A stretch of 64,000 nucleotides of DNA from Synechococcus sp. MU1617 (GCF_020514235.1 NZ_VTLB01000006.1:62001-126000), one strand, 5' to 3'. Positions 44,229 through 53,944 are shown, counted from the first letter of the stretch. Numbers and translations are program-made. The notes: generated by a model not told the origin, from the sequence alone.

Positions 44229-45182
44229 TCAGGCTTCGGGGCGAACGGTGTCGAAGATCTCTTTGAGGATCTCTCCTGCTCCCTGATCTTTGAGGGTGTG
44301 GGCGAGGGAGAGGCCGATGGCTTCGGCGTCGCTGGAGGGGCCACTGGCTTGATCGCGGATCAAGCGTTTGCCATCAAGGCTGGCCACCATCCCGGTGAGG
44401 ATCAGTTGATCGCCTTCGAAGCGGGTGTTCACGCCAATGGGGACCTGGCAGCCACCCTCCAGTTCCCGCAGGAAAGCGCGCTCGGCCAGGCAGCGCTGGG
44501 AGGTGGGTGTGTGCTCCAGCACTTTGATCGCCTCAAGCACTTCGGGCTTGTCCTCTACGCATTCAATCCCCAGGGCTCCCTGACCAACGGCGTGCAGTGA
44601 GATGTCGCCGGGGATCAGCTGGTGGATCCGATCGCCGAAGCCCAGCCGTCCCAGGCCTGCTGCGGCCAGGATCAGGCAGTCGTAACCACCGTTGTCCAAT
44701 TTCTCCAGCCGGGTGATCACGTTCCCCCGAACGTCCTTGAAGACCAGGTGGGGGTAGTGGTGACGCAGCTGAGCTAGGCGGCGCAGTGAACTCGTTCCCA
44801 CCACCGAACCTTCGGGAAGGGTGTCGAGCTTGTAGGCCTGGTTCTTGGCATTCACCACCAGCGCATCGGCCGGGTCTTCCCGTTCGGTGATGCAACCCAA
44901 CATCAGGCCCTCAGGAAGGTTGGTGGGCAGATCTTTCAGGGAGTGAACGGCGATGTCCGCACGATCCACCAGCATCTGGGCCTCGAGTTCCTTGGTGAAC
45001 AGGCCTTTGTCGCCGATCTTGGCCAGCGCAACGTCCAGGATCTTGTCGCCCTGGGTGGCCATGGCTTCCACGGTGATCTTCAAGCCGGGATGGGCCTTTT
45101 CCAGTTCCGCCTTTACCCAGTTGGTTTGCACCATGGCCAGCTGGCTGCGTCGTGAGGCGATGCGCAGTTCGGTGAGGGCCAT
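44229..45182 (-). CDS. hemC: Hydroxymethylbilane synthase (porphobilinogen deaminase)
   Basis: This 317-residue enzyme assembles four porphobilinogens into hydroxymethylbilane. It has [47 protein letters not shown] and [13 protein letters not shown], in which the Cys anchors the dipyrromethane cofactor. With hemL (25-26 kb) it provides the trunk of chlorophyll, haem and corrin synthesis. Confidence 0.96.
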   Translation of the reverse strand: MALTELRIASRRSQLAMVQTNWVKAELEKAHPGLKITVEAMATQGDKILDVALAKIGDKGLFTKELEAQMLVDRADIAVHSLKDLPTNLPEGLMLGCITEREDPADALVVNAKNQAYKLDTLPEGSVVGTSSLRRLAQLRHHYPHLVFKDVRGNVITRLEKLDNGGYDCLILAAAGLGRLGFGDRIHQLIPGDISLHAVGQGALGIECVEDKPEVLEAIKVLEHTPTSQRCLAERAFLRELEGGCQVPIGVNTRFEGDQLILTGMVASLDGKRLIRDQASGPSSDAEAIGLSLAHTLKDQGAGEILKEIFDTVRPEA

Positions 45183-45239
45183 GGAAAGGGCGAATCAGCC
45201 GCCCAGCCTACGCTTTTGGGCTTGGATTGATTGGTTCGT

Positions 45240-45257
45240 CTTCACGAGGTTGTGAAG
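45240..45257. promoter_or_regulatory. Inverted repeat in the hemC upstream region
   Basis: CTTCAC-GAGGTT-GTGAAG: a perfect 6-bp inverted repeat with a 6-nt spacer in the 137-bp divergent region between hemC and the next gene. GTGAAG appears again nearby at 45281-45286. The form suits a dimeric regulator, but no regulator can be assigned. Confidence 0.3.
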
Positions 45258-45319
45258 CTTCGAAAGGGAAGATCTCTTTGTGAAGAACGCTTAACATTCC
45301 TCAGAACCGCAGGACAACC

Positions 45320-45787
45320 ATGCCAGGACCCGTCGTCAATGGCGTTCGTCAGGCCGGAGTGATTGGCTCGGTTGCCCCGGACCCCCAAGAGCAGGAGGCC
45401 ATGCTCCCCTTGGTGGCTGAGGGCTGCATTCGTCTAATCCTGTTGTGCAGTGGCGATGTCCTAATGGCGCGGCTGCGCCACACCACAGATCGCGATGGAG
45501 ACCATGCCTTTCAACTGCTGCGGCCCCGTCTGGTGCGCTCAGCGGCGGAGCCCTCGCAGGACGGGCAGTCCAGCTGGGTGCTTCAGCCTTACCTTTCGGG
45601 GCTGACGTCGCAGCACAATCTGGTTCTGTTCAAGGGGGCAGTGGCCTCTGTGCTTGAACCAGATGCTCGCTTGCTCCAAACCTATGCCCTGGAAACACGC
45701 CAGGAGTGTCCCTTAGAAGAAACTCCGGTGGAGCGCTTGAAGCGTGCCTTTCAGGAATTCACTGAGACCTTCGAAGACAATCAGTGA
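45320..45787 (+). CDS. Conserved cyanobacterial protein of unknown function
   Basis: This 155-residue soluble protein contains EGCIRLILLCSGDVLMARLR, SSWVLQPYLSGLTSQHNLVLF and a C-terminal amphipathic helix (VERLKRAFQEFTETFEDNQ). I do not recognise a named domain; it looks like a compact alpha/beta protein. It is divergent from hemC, and a palindromic terminator follows it. Confidence 0.65.
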   Translation: MPGPVVNGVRQAGVIGSVAPDPQEQEAMLPLVAEGCIRLILLCSGDVLMARLRHTTDRDGDHAFQLLRPRLVRSAAEPSQDGQSSWVLQPYLSGLTSQHNLVLFKGAVASVLEPDARLLQTYALETRQECPLEETPVERLKRAFQEFTETFEDNQ

Positions 45788-45820
45788 ACCTGTTGCACTG
45801 AGCTTTTGTTTTCCAAAGGA

Positions 45821-45845
45821 AAACCCCAGTCTCAGACTGGGGTTT
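45821..45845. terminator. Bidirectional Rho-independent terminator
   Basis: AAACCCCAGTCT, single C, AGACTGGGGTTT: a perfect 12-bp palindrome between the convergent gene at 45320 and the sigma factor gene. The minus-strand side has a better T-tract (GGGGTTTTCC), so it probably ends the sigma factor transcript and also the opposite one. Confidence 0.85.
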
Positions 45846-45976
45846 GATCTCTTCCGTGTGAGGAGGGCGTCTCAATTCCCTCACGCTTGTTATAGGAGCC
45901 CGACACACCATTGAGCCAGGGGGAATGTACTTATGTATTACTCCCGTGACTGTTTGATGGCAGGCTCAGTTCGGGT

Positions 45977-47332
45977 TTACTTGATGTATTCCTTGAGCAC
46001 CCCATTGCGGTTGGGGTGGCGCAATTTGCGCAGGGCCTTGGCTTCGATCTGACGGATCCGTTCACGGGTCACGTCAAAAATCTGGCCAATTTCCTCGAGG
46101 GTTTTCATCCGCCCGTCGTCCAATCCGTAGCGCAGTCGCAGCACATCGCGTTCGCGGGGGCTGAGGGTGGCCAAAACACCCTCCAGGTCTTCACGAAGCA
46201 GGTTCTTGGCAACGTCCTGCTCGGGATTCTCGATGTCGGCTTCGATGAAATCGCCCAGGCGGGAATCCTCTTCCTTGCCGATTGGGGTCTCCAGGGAGAT
46301 CGGCAGCTGGGCACTCTTGGCGATGAAGCGCAGTTTTTCGATGGTCATTTCCATCGATTCGGCGATTTCCTCTTCCGTTGGCTTCCGGCCGAATTCCTGA
46401 GAGAGAACCTTGGTGGTTTTCTTGATCCTGGAGATCGTTTCGTAGAGGTGCACCGGCAGGCGGATGGTGCGGCTCTGGTCGGCAATGGCGCGTGTGATTG
46501 CCTGACGAATCCACCAGGTGGCGTAAGTGGAGAACTTATAGCCCTTTTCGTGATCGAACTTTTCGGCTGCCCGAATCAGGCCAAGGCTTCCTTCCTGAAT
46601 CAGGTCTTGGAAGCTCAGGCCCCGATTCATGTACTTCTTGGCAATCGAGACCACCAGGCGCAAGTTGGATTGCACCATCTTTTCCTTGGCTCGTCGGCCC
46701 AGCATCAAGCGCCGGCGGAAGCGGATGAGCGGCATTTCCACGAGGGCCGCCCACTCTTTGTTGTCGGGTTCCCGGCCGTTGTCGCTTTCAAATTGAGCGG
46801 CAAGTTCCTCGAGATAAAGAAGATCGGCAATTTTGCGGGCCAGTTCGATCTCTTCGTCGGGACGCAGCAGTCGAATCCGGCCGATTTCCTGCAGATAAAC
46901 CCGGATGGAGTCTTCGGTGTAAACGCCTTTAGGCCCGATCTTGATGCTGGCCAGGGCTTTGGCCTTGGCTTCTTTCTCAGCGGCTGCGGTTTTGGCTTTC
47001 TCTTCGGCGGTGGGTTTTGCTGCAGCTGCTTTAGCTGTCGAGGCTTTGGTGGCTGCTTTCTTTGTTGTGGCCTTTTTCGTAGTGGTTTTCGCCTTGGTGG
47101 TTTTCGCCGCAGCCTTTTTGGTTGATCCCGAAGGCTTGGCTTGATCCGCAGCGGCCAGTAGTTCGTCGGCCGCTGCGCTCAGGTCCTTTGCGCTCGCCTT
47201 ACTGGTTCGTCGGCGTGCGGGGGCCTTTTTGGTCTCTTTTTCGGAATCCATGGTGACTTCCTTCACCTTGCCATCAGCATTGGCCAGAAGAACAATGTCC
47301 GGCTTGGCAGCTTTGGTGGCAGCAGGGGTCAT
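45977..47332 (-). CDS. rpoD: Primary sigma factor (RpoD/SigA) with Lys/Ala-rich N terminus
   Basis: This 451-residue sigma-70 protein has conserved region 1.2 ([16 protein letters not shown]), region 2 ([35 protein letters not shown]), region 3 ([12 protein letters not shown]) and region 4 ([20 protein letters not shown]). The first ~125 residues are low-complexity Lys/Ala/Thr (for example [17 protein letters not shown]), replacing a normal region 1.1. The length and region 1.2 sequence point to the primary factor. The upstream gap of ~300 bp is unusually long here. Confidence 0.94.
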   Translation of the reverse strand: MTPAATKAAKPDIVLLANADGKVKEVTMDSEKETKKAPARRRTSKASAKDLSAAADELLAAADQAKPSGSTKKAAAKTTKAKTTTKKATTKKAATKASTAKAAAAKPTAEEKAKTAAAEKEAKAKALASIKIGPKGVYTEDSIRVYLQEIGRIRLLRPDEEIELARKIADLLYLEELAAQFESDNGREPDNKEWAALVEMPLIRFRRRLMLGRRAKEKMVQSNLRLVVSIAKKYMNRGLSFQDLIQEGSLGLIRAAEKFDHEKGYKFSTYATWWIRQAITRAIADQSRTIRLPVHLYETISRIKKTTKVLSQEFGRKPTEEEIAESMEMTIEKLRFIAKSAQLPISLETPIGKEEDSRLGDFIEADIENPEQDVAKNLLREDLEGVLATLSPRERDVLRLRYGLDDGRMKTLEEIGQIFDVTRERIRQIEAKALRKLRHPNRNGVLKEYIK

Positions 47333-47637
47333 GGTGTTAGTTGAAGTCGGATGAAGGGGAAACGCAAAAGCGGCAGAAACACACCAGCGGCAAAAGCCGG
47401 AACCAGAGACTTCCGTTCAAACGAAAGAGAACGACGCAGCTGACGCTGAGACGGAGTTCATGGGTTGACGGTGGTGTCCGCGAGTCGACGAAACGCTTGG
47501 ACTGATTGTCTCTGTGCTGCCCGGGGTGGTCTCAGACCGGTCAAAGTGGCAAGGAATAAAACCTTGACTTCAGACTCTGTGTCTTCCCTCTGGATCGAGC
47601 GCAGGGTTGGCAGAAATTGCCCAACATCTCCACGTTA
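47333..47637. other. Divergent intergenic region rpoD / priA
   Basis: This is the longest stretch without a gene in the window (about 305 bp). It must hold the divergent promoters of rpoD and priA. I see TTGACT at 47564-47569 on the plus strand, which resembles a -35 box, but no -10 at the right distance. There is a small palindrome GACCGGTC. No ORF is supported. Promoters cannot be placed with confidence. Confidence 0.4.
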
Positions 47638-49887
47638 ATGAAGTCTTCCGAAGTTTGCAAGGTCCTGTCGCATTCGCGGCGATGCGTTGAGGTCTGGCTG
47701 GAGGCCGGGCGAGAAGGGCGGTCCTTCAGCTATGCCGCAGATCCCACCATGGGATTGATGCCGGGAGATCTGGTGCGGGTGCGCCTCCGGGGTCGAGCCA
47801 TGCATGGGCTGGTGGTGGCGGAGCGGGAGTGGGCTGAGCAGGATCTTCAGGAGCTGCAACCGGTGGAATCACTCCTGCAGCGAGCTGCTGTCGATTCGGA
47901 TTGGTACAGCTGGCTGGAACGGGTGGCGGTCCGTTGCCATCTCAGTGTCTTTCGCACTTTGAAGGCGGCTCTGCCGGCGGGCTGGATTGGTCAGGCCGGC
48001 CAGCGTTCCCTAGCCGGCGGGCGTCAAATGTGGTGGATCCAGGCCCGTGTCCCCCCTGATGCTGCGGACCAACCCACCCCGCGCCAGCGGGAGCTTCTGG
48101 CTTGGTTGGAAGGCCAGGGCAATGGCGTTTGGCAACGGGACCTGGTGGCTTGTGGGTTTGGTGCCCAATTGCTGCCCCCCCTGATCCAGCAGGGTTACCT
48201 GGAGCGTGAGCAGCGTCGTTGTGAAGACCAGGGTTCCTCAGGTGGTGCTGGCCCCAAGGAGTGCCCCCAGGCTTTGACTGCTGAGCAGCAGGCCGTGGTC
48301 GATGCCTACCAACAGCTTTCTCCGGGGCGTGGACTGCTGCTCTGGGGAATCACCGGCTCCGGCAAGACCGAGGTGTATCTCCAACTGGCTGCTCAGGAGC
48401 TTGAGCGGGGCCGGCACGTCCTGCTGCTCACCCCCGAGATCGGATTGATCCCCCAACTCGTCGACCGCTGCCGCAAACGCTTTGGCTCGCGCGTCGTGGA
48501 ATACCACAGCGGTTGTGGTGACGCCGAACGGGTTCGAACCTGGCGACGCTGTCTTGCTGCCGAACAGCCGTTGGTGGTGGTGGGAACCCGCTCCGCTGTG
48601 TTCGTGCCGTTGAAGCCACTGGGGCTGGTTGTTTTGGATGAGGAGCACGACAGCTCTTACAAGCAAGACGCCCCAATGCCCTGCTATCACGCCAGGGACT
48701 TGGCCTTGGACCGAGTTGTGATGCAACAGGCACGGCTTGTGCTGGGCAGCGCCACACCGTCGCTCGAGAGCTGGATTCAATCGGGCCCCGATGGTGCCTT
48801 GACCTTGGTGTGCCTGACCGAGCGGATTTCCCGGCAGGCCCTACCTCCTGTGCATGTCATCGACATGCGCCATGAGCTGGCCGAAGGGCACAAGCGTCTG
48901 GTCAGTCGCGCCTTGATGGATCGTCTTGCAGCGCTGCGGGAGCAGGGCGAACAGGCCGTGGTTTTGGTTCCTCGTCGGGGGTACAGCCCCTTTTTGAGCT
49001 GCCGCAGTTGCGGCGAGGTGGTGATGTGCCCCCACTGCGATGTGGCGCTCACCGTTCACCGCGGCCAGGGCGGACGTCAGTGGCTGCGATGCCATTGGTG
49101 TGACCATCGTGAGGACCTGGAGAACCGTTGCAGTCAATGCGGTTCCACGGCATTTAAACCCTTTGGGGCCGGTACCCAGAAGGTTTTGGAACTGCTCTCC
49201 CAGGAGCTCGAAGGCCTTCGATTGCTCCGCTTTGACCGCGATTCCACCGGGGGGCGTGATGGCCATCGACGCCTGTTGGACCGTTTTGCTGCCGGTGAAG
49301 CCGATGTCTTGATCGGCACGCAGATGCTGGCCAAGGGCATGGATCTGCCGAGGGTCACTCTGGCGGCGGTACTGGCGGCGGATGGGCTTCTGCACCGCCC
49401 CGATCTCCGCGCAGGAGAGCAGGCCCTGCAGTTGCTGTTGCAGTTGGCGGGCCGTGCTGGTCGAGGTGAGCGACCGGGGCAGGTGTTGGTGCAGACCTAC
49501 ACCCCAGAGCACCCGGTGATTCAACACCTGGTGGATGGTCGTTATGAAGCGTTCCTCTCCCAGGAAGTGGCCCTCCGCAAGGAAGCCGGTCTGGTGCCCT
49601 TCAGTCGCGCTTGTCTGCTGCGACTGTCTGGAGATTCCCCCAGCAAAACAGCAACGGCGGCAGCGGTTCTGGCGGAGCGGATCCGACCGATTTGTCAGCG
49701 CCAGAGCTGGTGGCTGTTGGGTCCGGCCCCGGCCCCGGTGGCCCGGGTGGCTGGCCGGAGCCGATGGCAGTTGTTGCTGCACGGTCCGGCGGGCTCCTCG
49801 CTTCCGTTGCCTCCGGGGCAGGCCCTTTGGGATGGCTTGCCCAAGGGTGTTGCGCTGACTGTGGATCCAGATCCGCAGCAGCTTTGA
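47638..49887 (+). CDS. priA: Primosomal protein N' (PriA helicase)
   Basis: This 749-residue superfamily 2 helicase restarts replication forks. It has Walker A LLWGITGSGKTEVYLQ, Walker B LVVLDEEHDSSYKQD, and two zinc-binding sites with CRSCGEVVMCPHCD and CHWCDH...RCSQCGS. GTQMLAKGMDLPRVTLAAVL is helicase motif V and QLAGRAGRGERPGQVLVQT motif VI. ATG 47638 is preferred over a TTG 7 codons upstream. Confidence 0.95.
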   Translation: MKSSEVCKVLSHSRRCVEVWLEAGREGRSFSYAADPTMGLMPGDLVRVRLRGRAMHGLVVAEREWAEQDLQELQPVESLLQRAAVDSDWYSWLERVAVRCHLSVFRTLKAALPAGWIGQAGQRSLAGGRQMWWIQARVPPDAADQPTPRQRELLAWLEGQGNGVWQRDLVACGFGAQLLPPLIQQGYLEREQRRCEDQGSSGGAGPKECPQALTAEQQAVVDAYQQLSPGRGLLLWGITGSGKTEVYLQLAAQELERGRHVLLLTPEIGLIPQLVDRCRKRFGSRVVEYHSGCGDAERVRTWRRCLAAEQPLVVVGTRSAVFVPLKPLGLVVLDEEHDSSYKQDAPMPCYHARDLALDRVVMQQARLVLGSATPSLESWIQSGPDGALTLVCLTERISRQALPPVHVIDMRHELAEGHKRLVSRALMDRLAALREQGEQAVVLVPRRGYSPFLSCRSCGEVVMCPHCDVALTVHRGQGGRQWLRCHWCDHREDLENRCSQCGSTAFKPFGAGTQKVLELLSQELEGLRLLRFDRDSTGGRDGHRRLLDRFAAGEADVLIGTQMLAKGMDLPRVTLAAVLAADGLLHRPDLRAGEQALQLLLQLAGRAGRGERPGQVLVQTYTPEHPVIQHLVDGRYEAFLSQEVALRKEAGLVPFSRACLLRLSGDSPSKTATAAAVLAERIRPICQRQSWWLLGPAPAPVARVAGRSRWQLLLHGPAGSSLPLPPGQALWDGLPKGVALTVDPDPQQL

Positions 49888-50946
49888 TCAGGAGGGCAGC
49901 TCTGGGAAGCCAAAGCCCAGTTTCCGCCGCACCACCTGCAGCACCATGCTGCTGGTCAACAGCATCAGGATCACCACGGCCCCCAGGCCAAGCGGATTCC
50001 AGCGCCAGCCCTGCCAGCTGACTTCGGTGGTGGTGCCGGAAAGAGCCGTGCGCTCAACGCGCCCATGGTTGAGGCTCAGATGAACGTCGAGCCCAGGGAT
50101 CTCGGGCAGATCGTTGAGGTCCACCATCAGCTGAAGGTGCTGCTGCACCCCCAGCAGCCAGTTGCGTTCTTCGAGCTTGAGCACCGGTGCAGGGAGTGAG
50201 ACTCCAGCCGCGCGACCAGCCACGGCAACCACGGCGGCCATTTGTTGCGCCAGCTCATTCGATGAGACAACACGGCTGCTGATTTTTTGGCGCCCTGGGC
50301 CTGTTTGTTCGATCTTCAGCCCGGGCACATCCCGTTGCAGGTCTCGCTCGAATTGCTCCTGCCAGGGCAGCGGCCGTTCCTGGGTGCTCCGCATGTCCCA
50401 AGTGAGGGCCAGTCGATCCGGGCCGCGAAGGTCGAGATCAGCCTCGATTTGCACGCAGCCACTCAGCAACAGCGTGATCCCCAGCAGAACCGCCATCACC
50501 AGCACGGCGAAACCAGCCCCCGGTGAACGCGTCGGACCCGTTGGTGGTGGCGGCGGGGGTTCGGGTCGCCGCGACCGCCGCCGCCGCATGGTGGAGGTCT
50601 GCCCGCTGCCGGAGCCATTCAGCTCCAGTTGCGGCATCCGCATCGACCAGCGTTCCGGACGATCCAGGCTGGGGGCTTCCAGAATCCCGAGCAGTTGTTT
50701 GGCTTGCTGGCGCAACTTGGGATCACGGCAGCGACTCAGCAGCCTGCAGGTGGCGATGGCTTTGTCGTCCTGCCCCTGGCCCATCCAGGCGGTGATCATC
50801 AGGAGCCGAAGGCCCGGCCCCTCCGGGCTATTGATCGGGTGTTGCTCCGCTAGGGGGAGAAGCAGCTCCAGGCTCTGGCCGTAGTCCCCGCGCTCCAGGG
50901 CTGCCTCCGCTTCAGAGAGGTCCAGTGCTGCGTCCTGCTCGCTCAC
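49888..50946 (-). CDS. DUF3153 protein with N-terminal TPR-like domain
   Basis: The 352-residue protein combines a short helical repeat N terminus (ALERGDYGQSLELLLPLAEQ), a Pro/Arg-rich linker (RRRRSRRPEPPPPPPTGP), a TM/lipobox-like segment (LLGITLLLSGCVQIEADLDL), an outer domain of the DUF3153 type and a C-terminal TM segment. The internal LLLSGC looks like a lipobox but lies at a TM about 150 residues in, so it is not a normal lipoprotein. It is upstream of priA, tail-to-tail without a gap. Confidence 0.7.
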   Translation of the reverse strand: MSEQDAALDLSEAEAALERGDYGQSLELLLPLAEQHPINSPEGPGLRLLMITAWMGQGQDDKAIATCRLLSRCRDPKLRQQAKQLLGILEAPSLDRPERWSMRMPQLELNGSGSGQTSTMRRRRSRRPEPPPPPPTGPTRSPGAGFAVLVMAVLLGITLLLSGCVQIEADLDLRGPDRLALTWDMRSTQERPLPWQEQFERDLQRDVPGLKIEQTGPGRQKISSRVVSSNELAQQMAAVVAVAGRAAGVSLPAPVLKLEERNWLLGVQQHLQLMVDLNDLPEIPGLDVHLSLNHGRVERTALSGTTTEVSWQGWRWNPLGLGAVVILMLLTSSMVLQVVRRKLGFGFPELPS

Positions 50947-50949
50947 CCT

Positions 50950-51831
50950 CTAGCCGCGTCCCACCACCATGGTGCCAATGCCTGCGTCGGTGAAGACTTC
51001 GAGCAAGAGGGCATGGGGAACCCGCCCATCAATGATGTGGGCGGCTGACACGCCCTGGGCCAAGGCACGGATGCAACATTCCGTTTTGGGCGTCATGCCC
51101 CCTGCGACCACTCCGTCCTCGATCAGCTGTCTTGCCTCTGAAAGGCGCAGTTTGCGGATCAGGGAGTTGGGATCGTCCCGGTCTTCAAGGATGCCGGGGG
51201 TGTCGGTCAGCAGGATCAATTTTTCGGCTTCCAGGGCCGCCGCCAGCTCTCCAGCGACCGTATCGGCATTGATGTTGTGGGCTTGCCCGTCATCAGGGGT
51301 TGCGGCAACGCTGGAAATGACAGGCACATAACCCTTCTCCAGCAGCGGTTCGAGCACATCGGGATTGACGCGGGCAACGTCCCCCACCAGCCCATGGCTG
51401 CCGTCCCCCCAGGGGCGTGCCTCCACAAGGCTTCCGTCACTTCCGCTCAAACCAACCGCACGGGTGCCGAGTTGGTTGAGTCCATTCACGATTTGCTTGT
51501 TGACGCGGCCCACCAGCACCATTTCCACCACGTCCATGGTGTCGGCGTCGGTGACGCGCAGTCCGTCGCGGAATTCGGCGGGGATTTCCAGACGCTGAAG
51601 CCATTGGTTGATTTCGGGCCCGCCGCCATGAACCACCACGGGTTGGACCCCAACGCAGGCCAGCAGAGCCAGGTCGCGAAAGACGGCAGCACGCAGCTCG
51701 GCATGGGCCATGGCAGCTCCGCCGTACTTGATCACGATGCGCCGACCGGCGAAGCGCTGGATGTAGGGAAGGGCTTCGCTGAGCACCGAAACCCTGAGGG
51801 CGTCATCGTTGTTTTGTGTGGATTGGGCCAT
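50950..51831 (-). CDS. argB: Acetylglutamate kinase
   Basis: NAGK (293 residues) phosphorylates N-acetylglutamate in arginine synthesis. It has [36 protein letters not shown] (substrate Gly loop), [18 protein letters not shown] and [20 protein letters not shown], with [17 protein letters not shown] for ATP. In cyanobacteria PII (GlnB) relieves its arginine inhibition. It lies 3 bp downstream of the DUF2854 gene on the same strand. Confidence 0.95.
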   Translation of the reverse strand: MAQSTQNNDDALRVSVLSEALPYIQRFAGRRIVIKYGGAAMAHAELRAAVFRDLALLACVGVQPVVVHGGGPEINQWLQRLEIPAEFRDGLRVTDADTMDVVEMVLVGRVNKQIVNGLNQLGTRAVGLSGSDGSLVEARPWGDGSHGLVGDVARVNPDVLEPLLEKGYVPVISSVAATPDDGQAHNINADTVAGELAAALEAEKLILLTDTPGILEDRDDPNSLIRKLRLSEARQLIEDGVVAGGMTPKTECCIRALAQGVSAAHIIDGRVPHALLLEVFTDAGIGTMVVGRG

Positions 51832-51834
51832 GGC

Positions 51835-52377
51835 TTAGGCCTCACCCGCTGGCAGCAGAAGAACGTCCAGCCGTTGCTGATCCAGTTCCTTGAGTTCCGC
51901 TCGCATCCCCTTGGCAAAGAAACGACCGAGCCGCTCTTGCCGCTCTTGCCAGCGCTCGAGGGGGACGGCTCCCAGCAGGAAACGCATCCGAAGGCCGTAG
52001 CCGCTGTCGGAATGCAGCTCTTCGATCTCCTCCAACTGCGGTGGGGTGTCCTCGTCCCAAAGTTTGAGCGCTTCCAGCGACGACTCCAGATGGGCCTTCT
52101 GGCCGTAGCGCCAGCGCGTCACATCACCGAGCAACTTGCCCAGTTCAGGGGCCGCAGCTTCGCGTTCTTTCTGAAAGGTCTTGATTGGTGTCACCCGGAT
52201 CGCTGGTGGCAGCTCCGACGATTTCAATGCCAGTCCCCCCAACAAAATCGGGATTCCATAAAAAATCGTGGGGAGGCTGAGGTTGGCGCTTCCCGTGGCG
52301 TAAGCGGTGGCACCGACCACGGTCAGCACGCCTCCGGCGATGGTGACGAGGCTGCCGGGGGAGAAGAAATCCTTCAT
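51835..52377 (-). CDS. DUF2854 membrane protein
   Basis: This 180-residue protein opens with two TM segments (SLVTIAGGVLTVVGATAYATG and TIFYGIPILLGGLALKSSEL) and has a cytoplasmic domain with VTPIKTFQKEREAAAPELGKLL. This pattern matches DUF2854 proteins found in cyanobacteria and plastids. The function is unknown to me. It sits just upstream of argB, which may be co-transcribed. Confidence 0.82.
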   Translation of the reverse strand: MKDFFSPGSLVTIAGGVLTVVGATAYATGSANLSLPTIFYGIPILLGGLALKSSELPPAIRVTPIKTFQKEREAAAPELGKLLGDVTRWRYGQKAHLESSLEALKLWDEDTPPQLEEIEELHSDSGYGLRMRFLLGAVPLERWQERQERLGRFFAKGMRAELKELDQQRLDVLLLPAGEA

Positions 52378-52446
52378 GAAGGCCTTGGCTTGATCGTCAT
52401 TTTGACCTCTAGGCCATCAGGATGGAGATCCACTGCCTCGAGCTAG

Positions 52447-52635
52447 ATGCCAGATCCATCGTCGACCGGGATGGATGATCTGCTCCAGCAGCTCGACCGT
52501 GATCGCAGCTGGTTGCTGCAGCAGATTGATGGTGGTCGCTGGCCCGAGCTGCGCCTGGATCTTGCCGCTCTTGAGCGGGAGCTCGGGCAACTGATCACCC
52601 GAGCCTCAGAACTGCAGGACGAAGCTGATCGTTGA
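52447..52635 (+). CDS. Small helical protein, function unknown
   Basis: This 62-residue, mostly helical ORF (MDDLLQQLDRDRSWLLQQID, ALERELGQLITRASELQDEA) may form a short coiled coil. It has no TM, and no family is recognised. It lies between divergent DUF2854 and convergent ssb. Composition supports a real gene but size limits certainty. An internal ATG (52471) is possible. Confidence 0.5.
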   Translation: MPDPSSTGMDDLLQQLDRDRSWLLQQIDGGRWPELRLDLAALERELGQLITRASELQDEADR

Positions 52636-52664
52636 GTTGCTCCGACCCGCGAGCGTCCTTTGAT

Positions 52665-53123
52665 TCAGAAGGGGATGTCGTCGGTGTCGGGAACCAGGGG
52701 TGCAGCATTCCAGCTGGCCGGTTCAGGCTCTTTCTCCACCTTGGTCGGCGCAGCCGCGGGGGCCTGGCGGCTTGGGGCCGGGGCTGCCGGGTTGCCGGAT
52801 GGGGGTGCGCCCGTGGCTGCCGCGCCAATCGGATGAAGCCGAGCCAGGGTGAATTCAGCCCGTTTCTCCTTCATGCCATCACCCCGGGGCATCGTGTTCA
52901 TCCTCAGCCGACCTTCAATCAGCAGCCGCTGCCCTGTCTGCACACGGTTCTGCAGCTCCTGGGCCAGGTTGCCCCAGCCCACCACTTTCAATTCGCCTGG
53001 AGGATCACCGTCCCGAAGGGGATCAAAGCGCACGGCCATCTCCGCAATGGGAGTCTGGTTGTCCTGGGTGTATCGAACCGTCGGTGCGTCGATCACCTCC
53101 ACTTCGAGCACGCAATGGTTCAT
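52665..53123 (-). CDS. ssb: Single-stranded DNA-binding protein
   Basis: SSB of about 152 residues has an OB fold (LEVEVIDAPTVRYTQDN, ELKVVGWGNLAQELQNRVQ, LLIEGRLRMNT), an Ala/Pro-rich linker, and a final DTDDIPF tip like the acidic SSB tail that recruits partners. Starting at MNHCVLEVE gives the normal domain. The frame is open upstream to 53306 but that overlaps cobK in an unlike composition. Confidence 0.9.
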   Translation of the reverse strand: MNHCVLEVEVIDAPTVRYTQDNQTPIAEMAVRFDPLRDGDPPGELKVVGWGNLAQELQNRVQTGQRLLIEGRLRMNTMPRGDGMKEKRAEFTLARLHPIGAAATGAPPSGNPAAPAPSRQAPAAAPTKVEKEPEPASWNAAPLVPDTDDIPF

Positions 53124-53152
53124 GGCTTGAGCTGGTGTCGGCGCACATCCTG

Positions 53153-53944
53153 ATGCAAGGCCCCGCGAATGACCAGCGTCGTGTGCTGCTGCTGGCTGGA
53201 ACCGGTGAGGGGCCGCGCTTGGTGCAGGAGCTCTACCGCCGCAATTGGCGTGTGAGCGTGAGCGTGGTGACCGCAAGTGCGGCGAAGGCCTACGCGGGAC
53301 TGCCACTCGAGCGGATCTTGATCGGTGCCCTGCAGGGCATTGGCGGAATTACGGCAGCACTGCACCAGGCCGGGCCTTTCCATTGGGTGGTGGATGCCAC
53401 GCATCCTTTTGCGGCTCGGATCAGCCATGATCTGGTCACCGCTTGTGCGGATCTCGGCCAACCGCTGCTGCGTTTTGAGCGTCGCCTTGAACCGCTTGGA
53501 GCTGCCTCTCTGCTGGCTGATGCCGAGGCATTGGCCGCCCAGCCGCTCAATGGCCAGCGTCTACTGCTGGCCATTGGAGGTCGTCATCTTCCGGCCTTGA
53601 CTGCCGCCGTGCGCCGCGCCGGAGGTATCCCCTATGGCCGTGCGCTTCCGTCCCCCGATGGATTGCGCGCAGCACTGCGGGCTGGTCTGCCCCCGGATCA
53701 CCTGGCCGTGGTGCGCCCCCTGCTGGGGGAGGTGCCGGGGGCGATCGAGCGGTCTCTCTGCCGTCGCTGGGACATCGGGGTGGTGCTATGCCGCCAGTCT
53801 GGTGGTGTGACGGAACAGCTCTGGCATCAACTCACCACGGATCTGGGGCTGAGCTTGCTGCTGTTGCGGCGTCCTTCCCCCCCCGCTGGAATGGATTGTG
53901 TCGAGGATGTCAGCAGCCTGATGGATCGGCTTGAGTGTGATTGA
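53153..53944 (+). CDS. cobK: Precorrin-6A reductase (CobK/CbiJ)
   Basis: CobK (about 263 residues) reduces precorrin-6A to dihydro form using NADPH. It has VLLLAGTGEGPRLVQELYRR, WVVDATHPFAARISHDL and LLLAIGGRHLPALTAA, which are the expected blocks. ATG 53153 starts the Rossmann fold; the frame is open further upstream over ssb. With cobM it shows corrin synthesis in this genome. It overlaps cutA by 14 bp. Confidence 0.9.
   Translation: MQGPANDQRRVLLLAGTGEGPRLVQELYRRNWRVSVSVVTASAAKAYAGLPLERILIGALQGIGGITAALHQAGPFHWVVDATHPFAARISHDLVTACADLGQPLLRFERRLEPLGAASLLADAEALAAQPLNGQRLLLAIGGRHLPALTAAVRRAGGIPYGRALPSPDGLRAALRAGLPPDHLAVVRPLLGEVPGAIERSLCRRWDIGVVLCRQSGGVTEQLWHQLTTDLGLSLLLLRRPSPPAGMDCVEDVSSLMDRLECD

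Noticed and set aside
46016-47125. Plus-strand ORF (369 residues) with a Phe/Gly/Cys-rich end opposite rpoD
   Set aside because: The sigma factor on the minus strand is certain; the Phe/Cys-rich end is the complement of the Lys/Ala codons.
48841-49782. Minus-strand ORF (313 residues) opposite priA
   Set aside because: Antisense to conserved helicase motifs, with Gln/His-rich composition typical of shadows.
51277-52446. Plus-strand ORF (389 residues) opposite argB and DUF2854
   Set aside because: Both minus-strand genes have clear family motifs; this is an antisense open frame across their junction.
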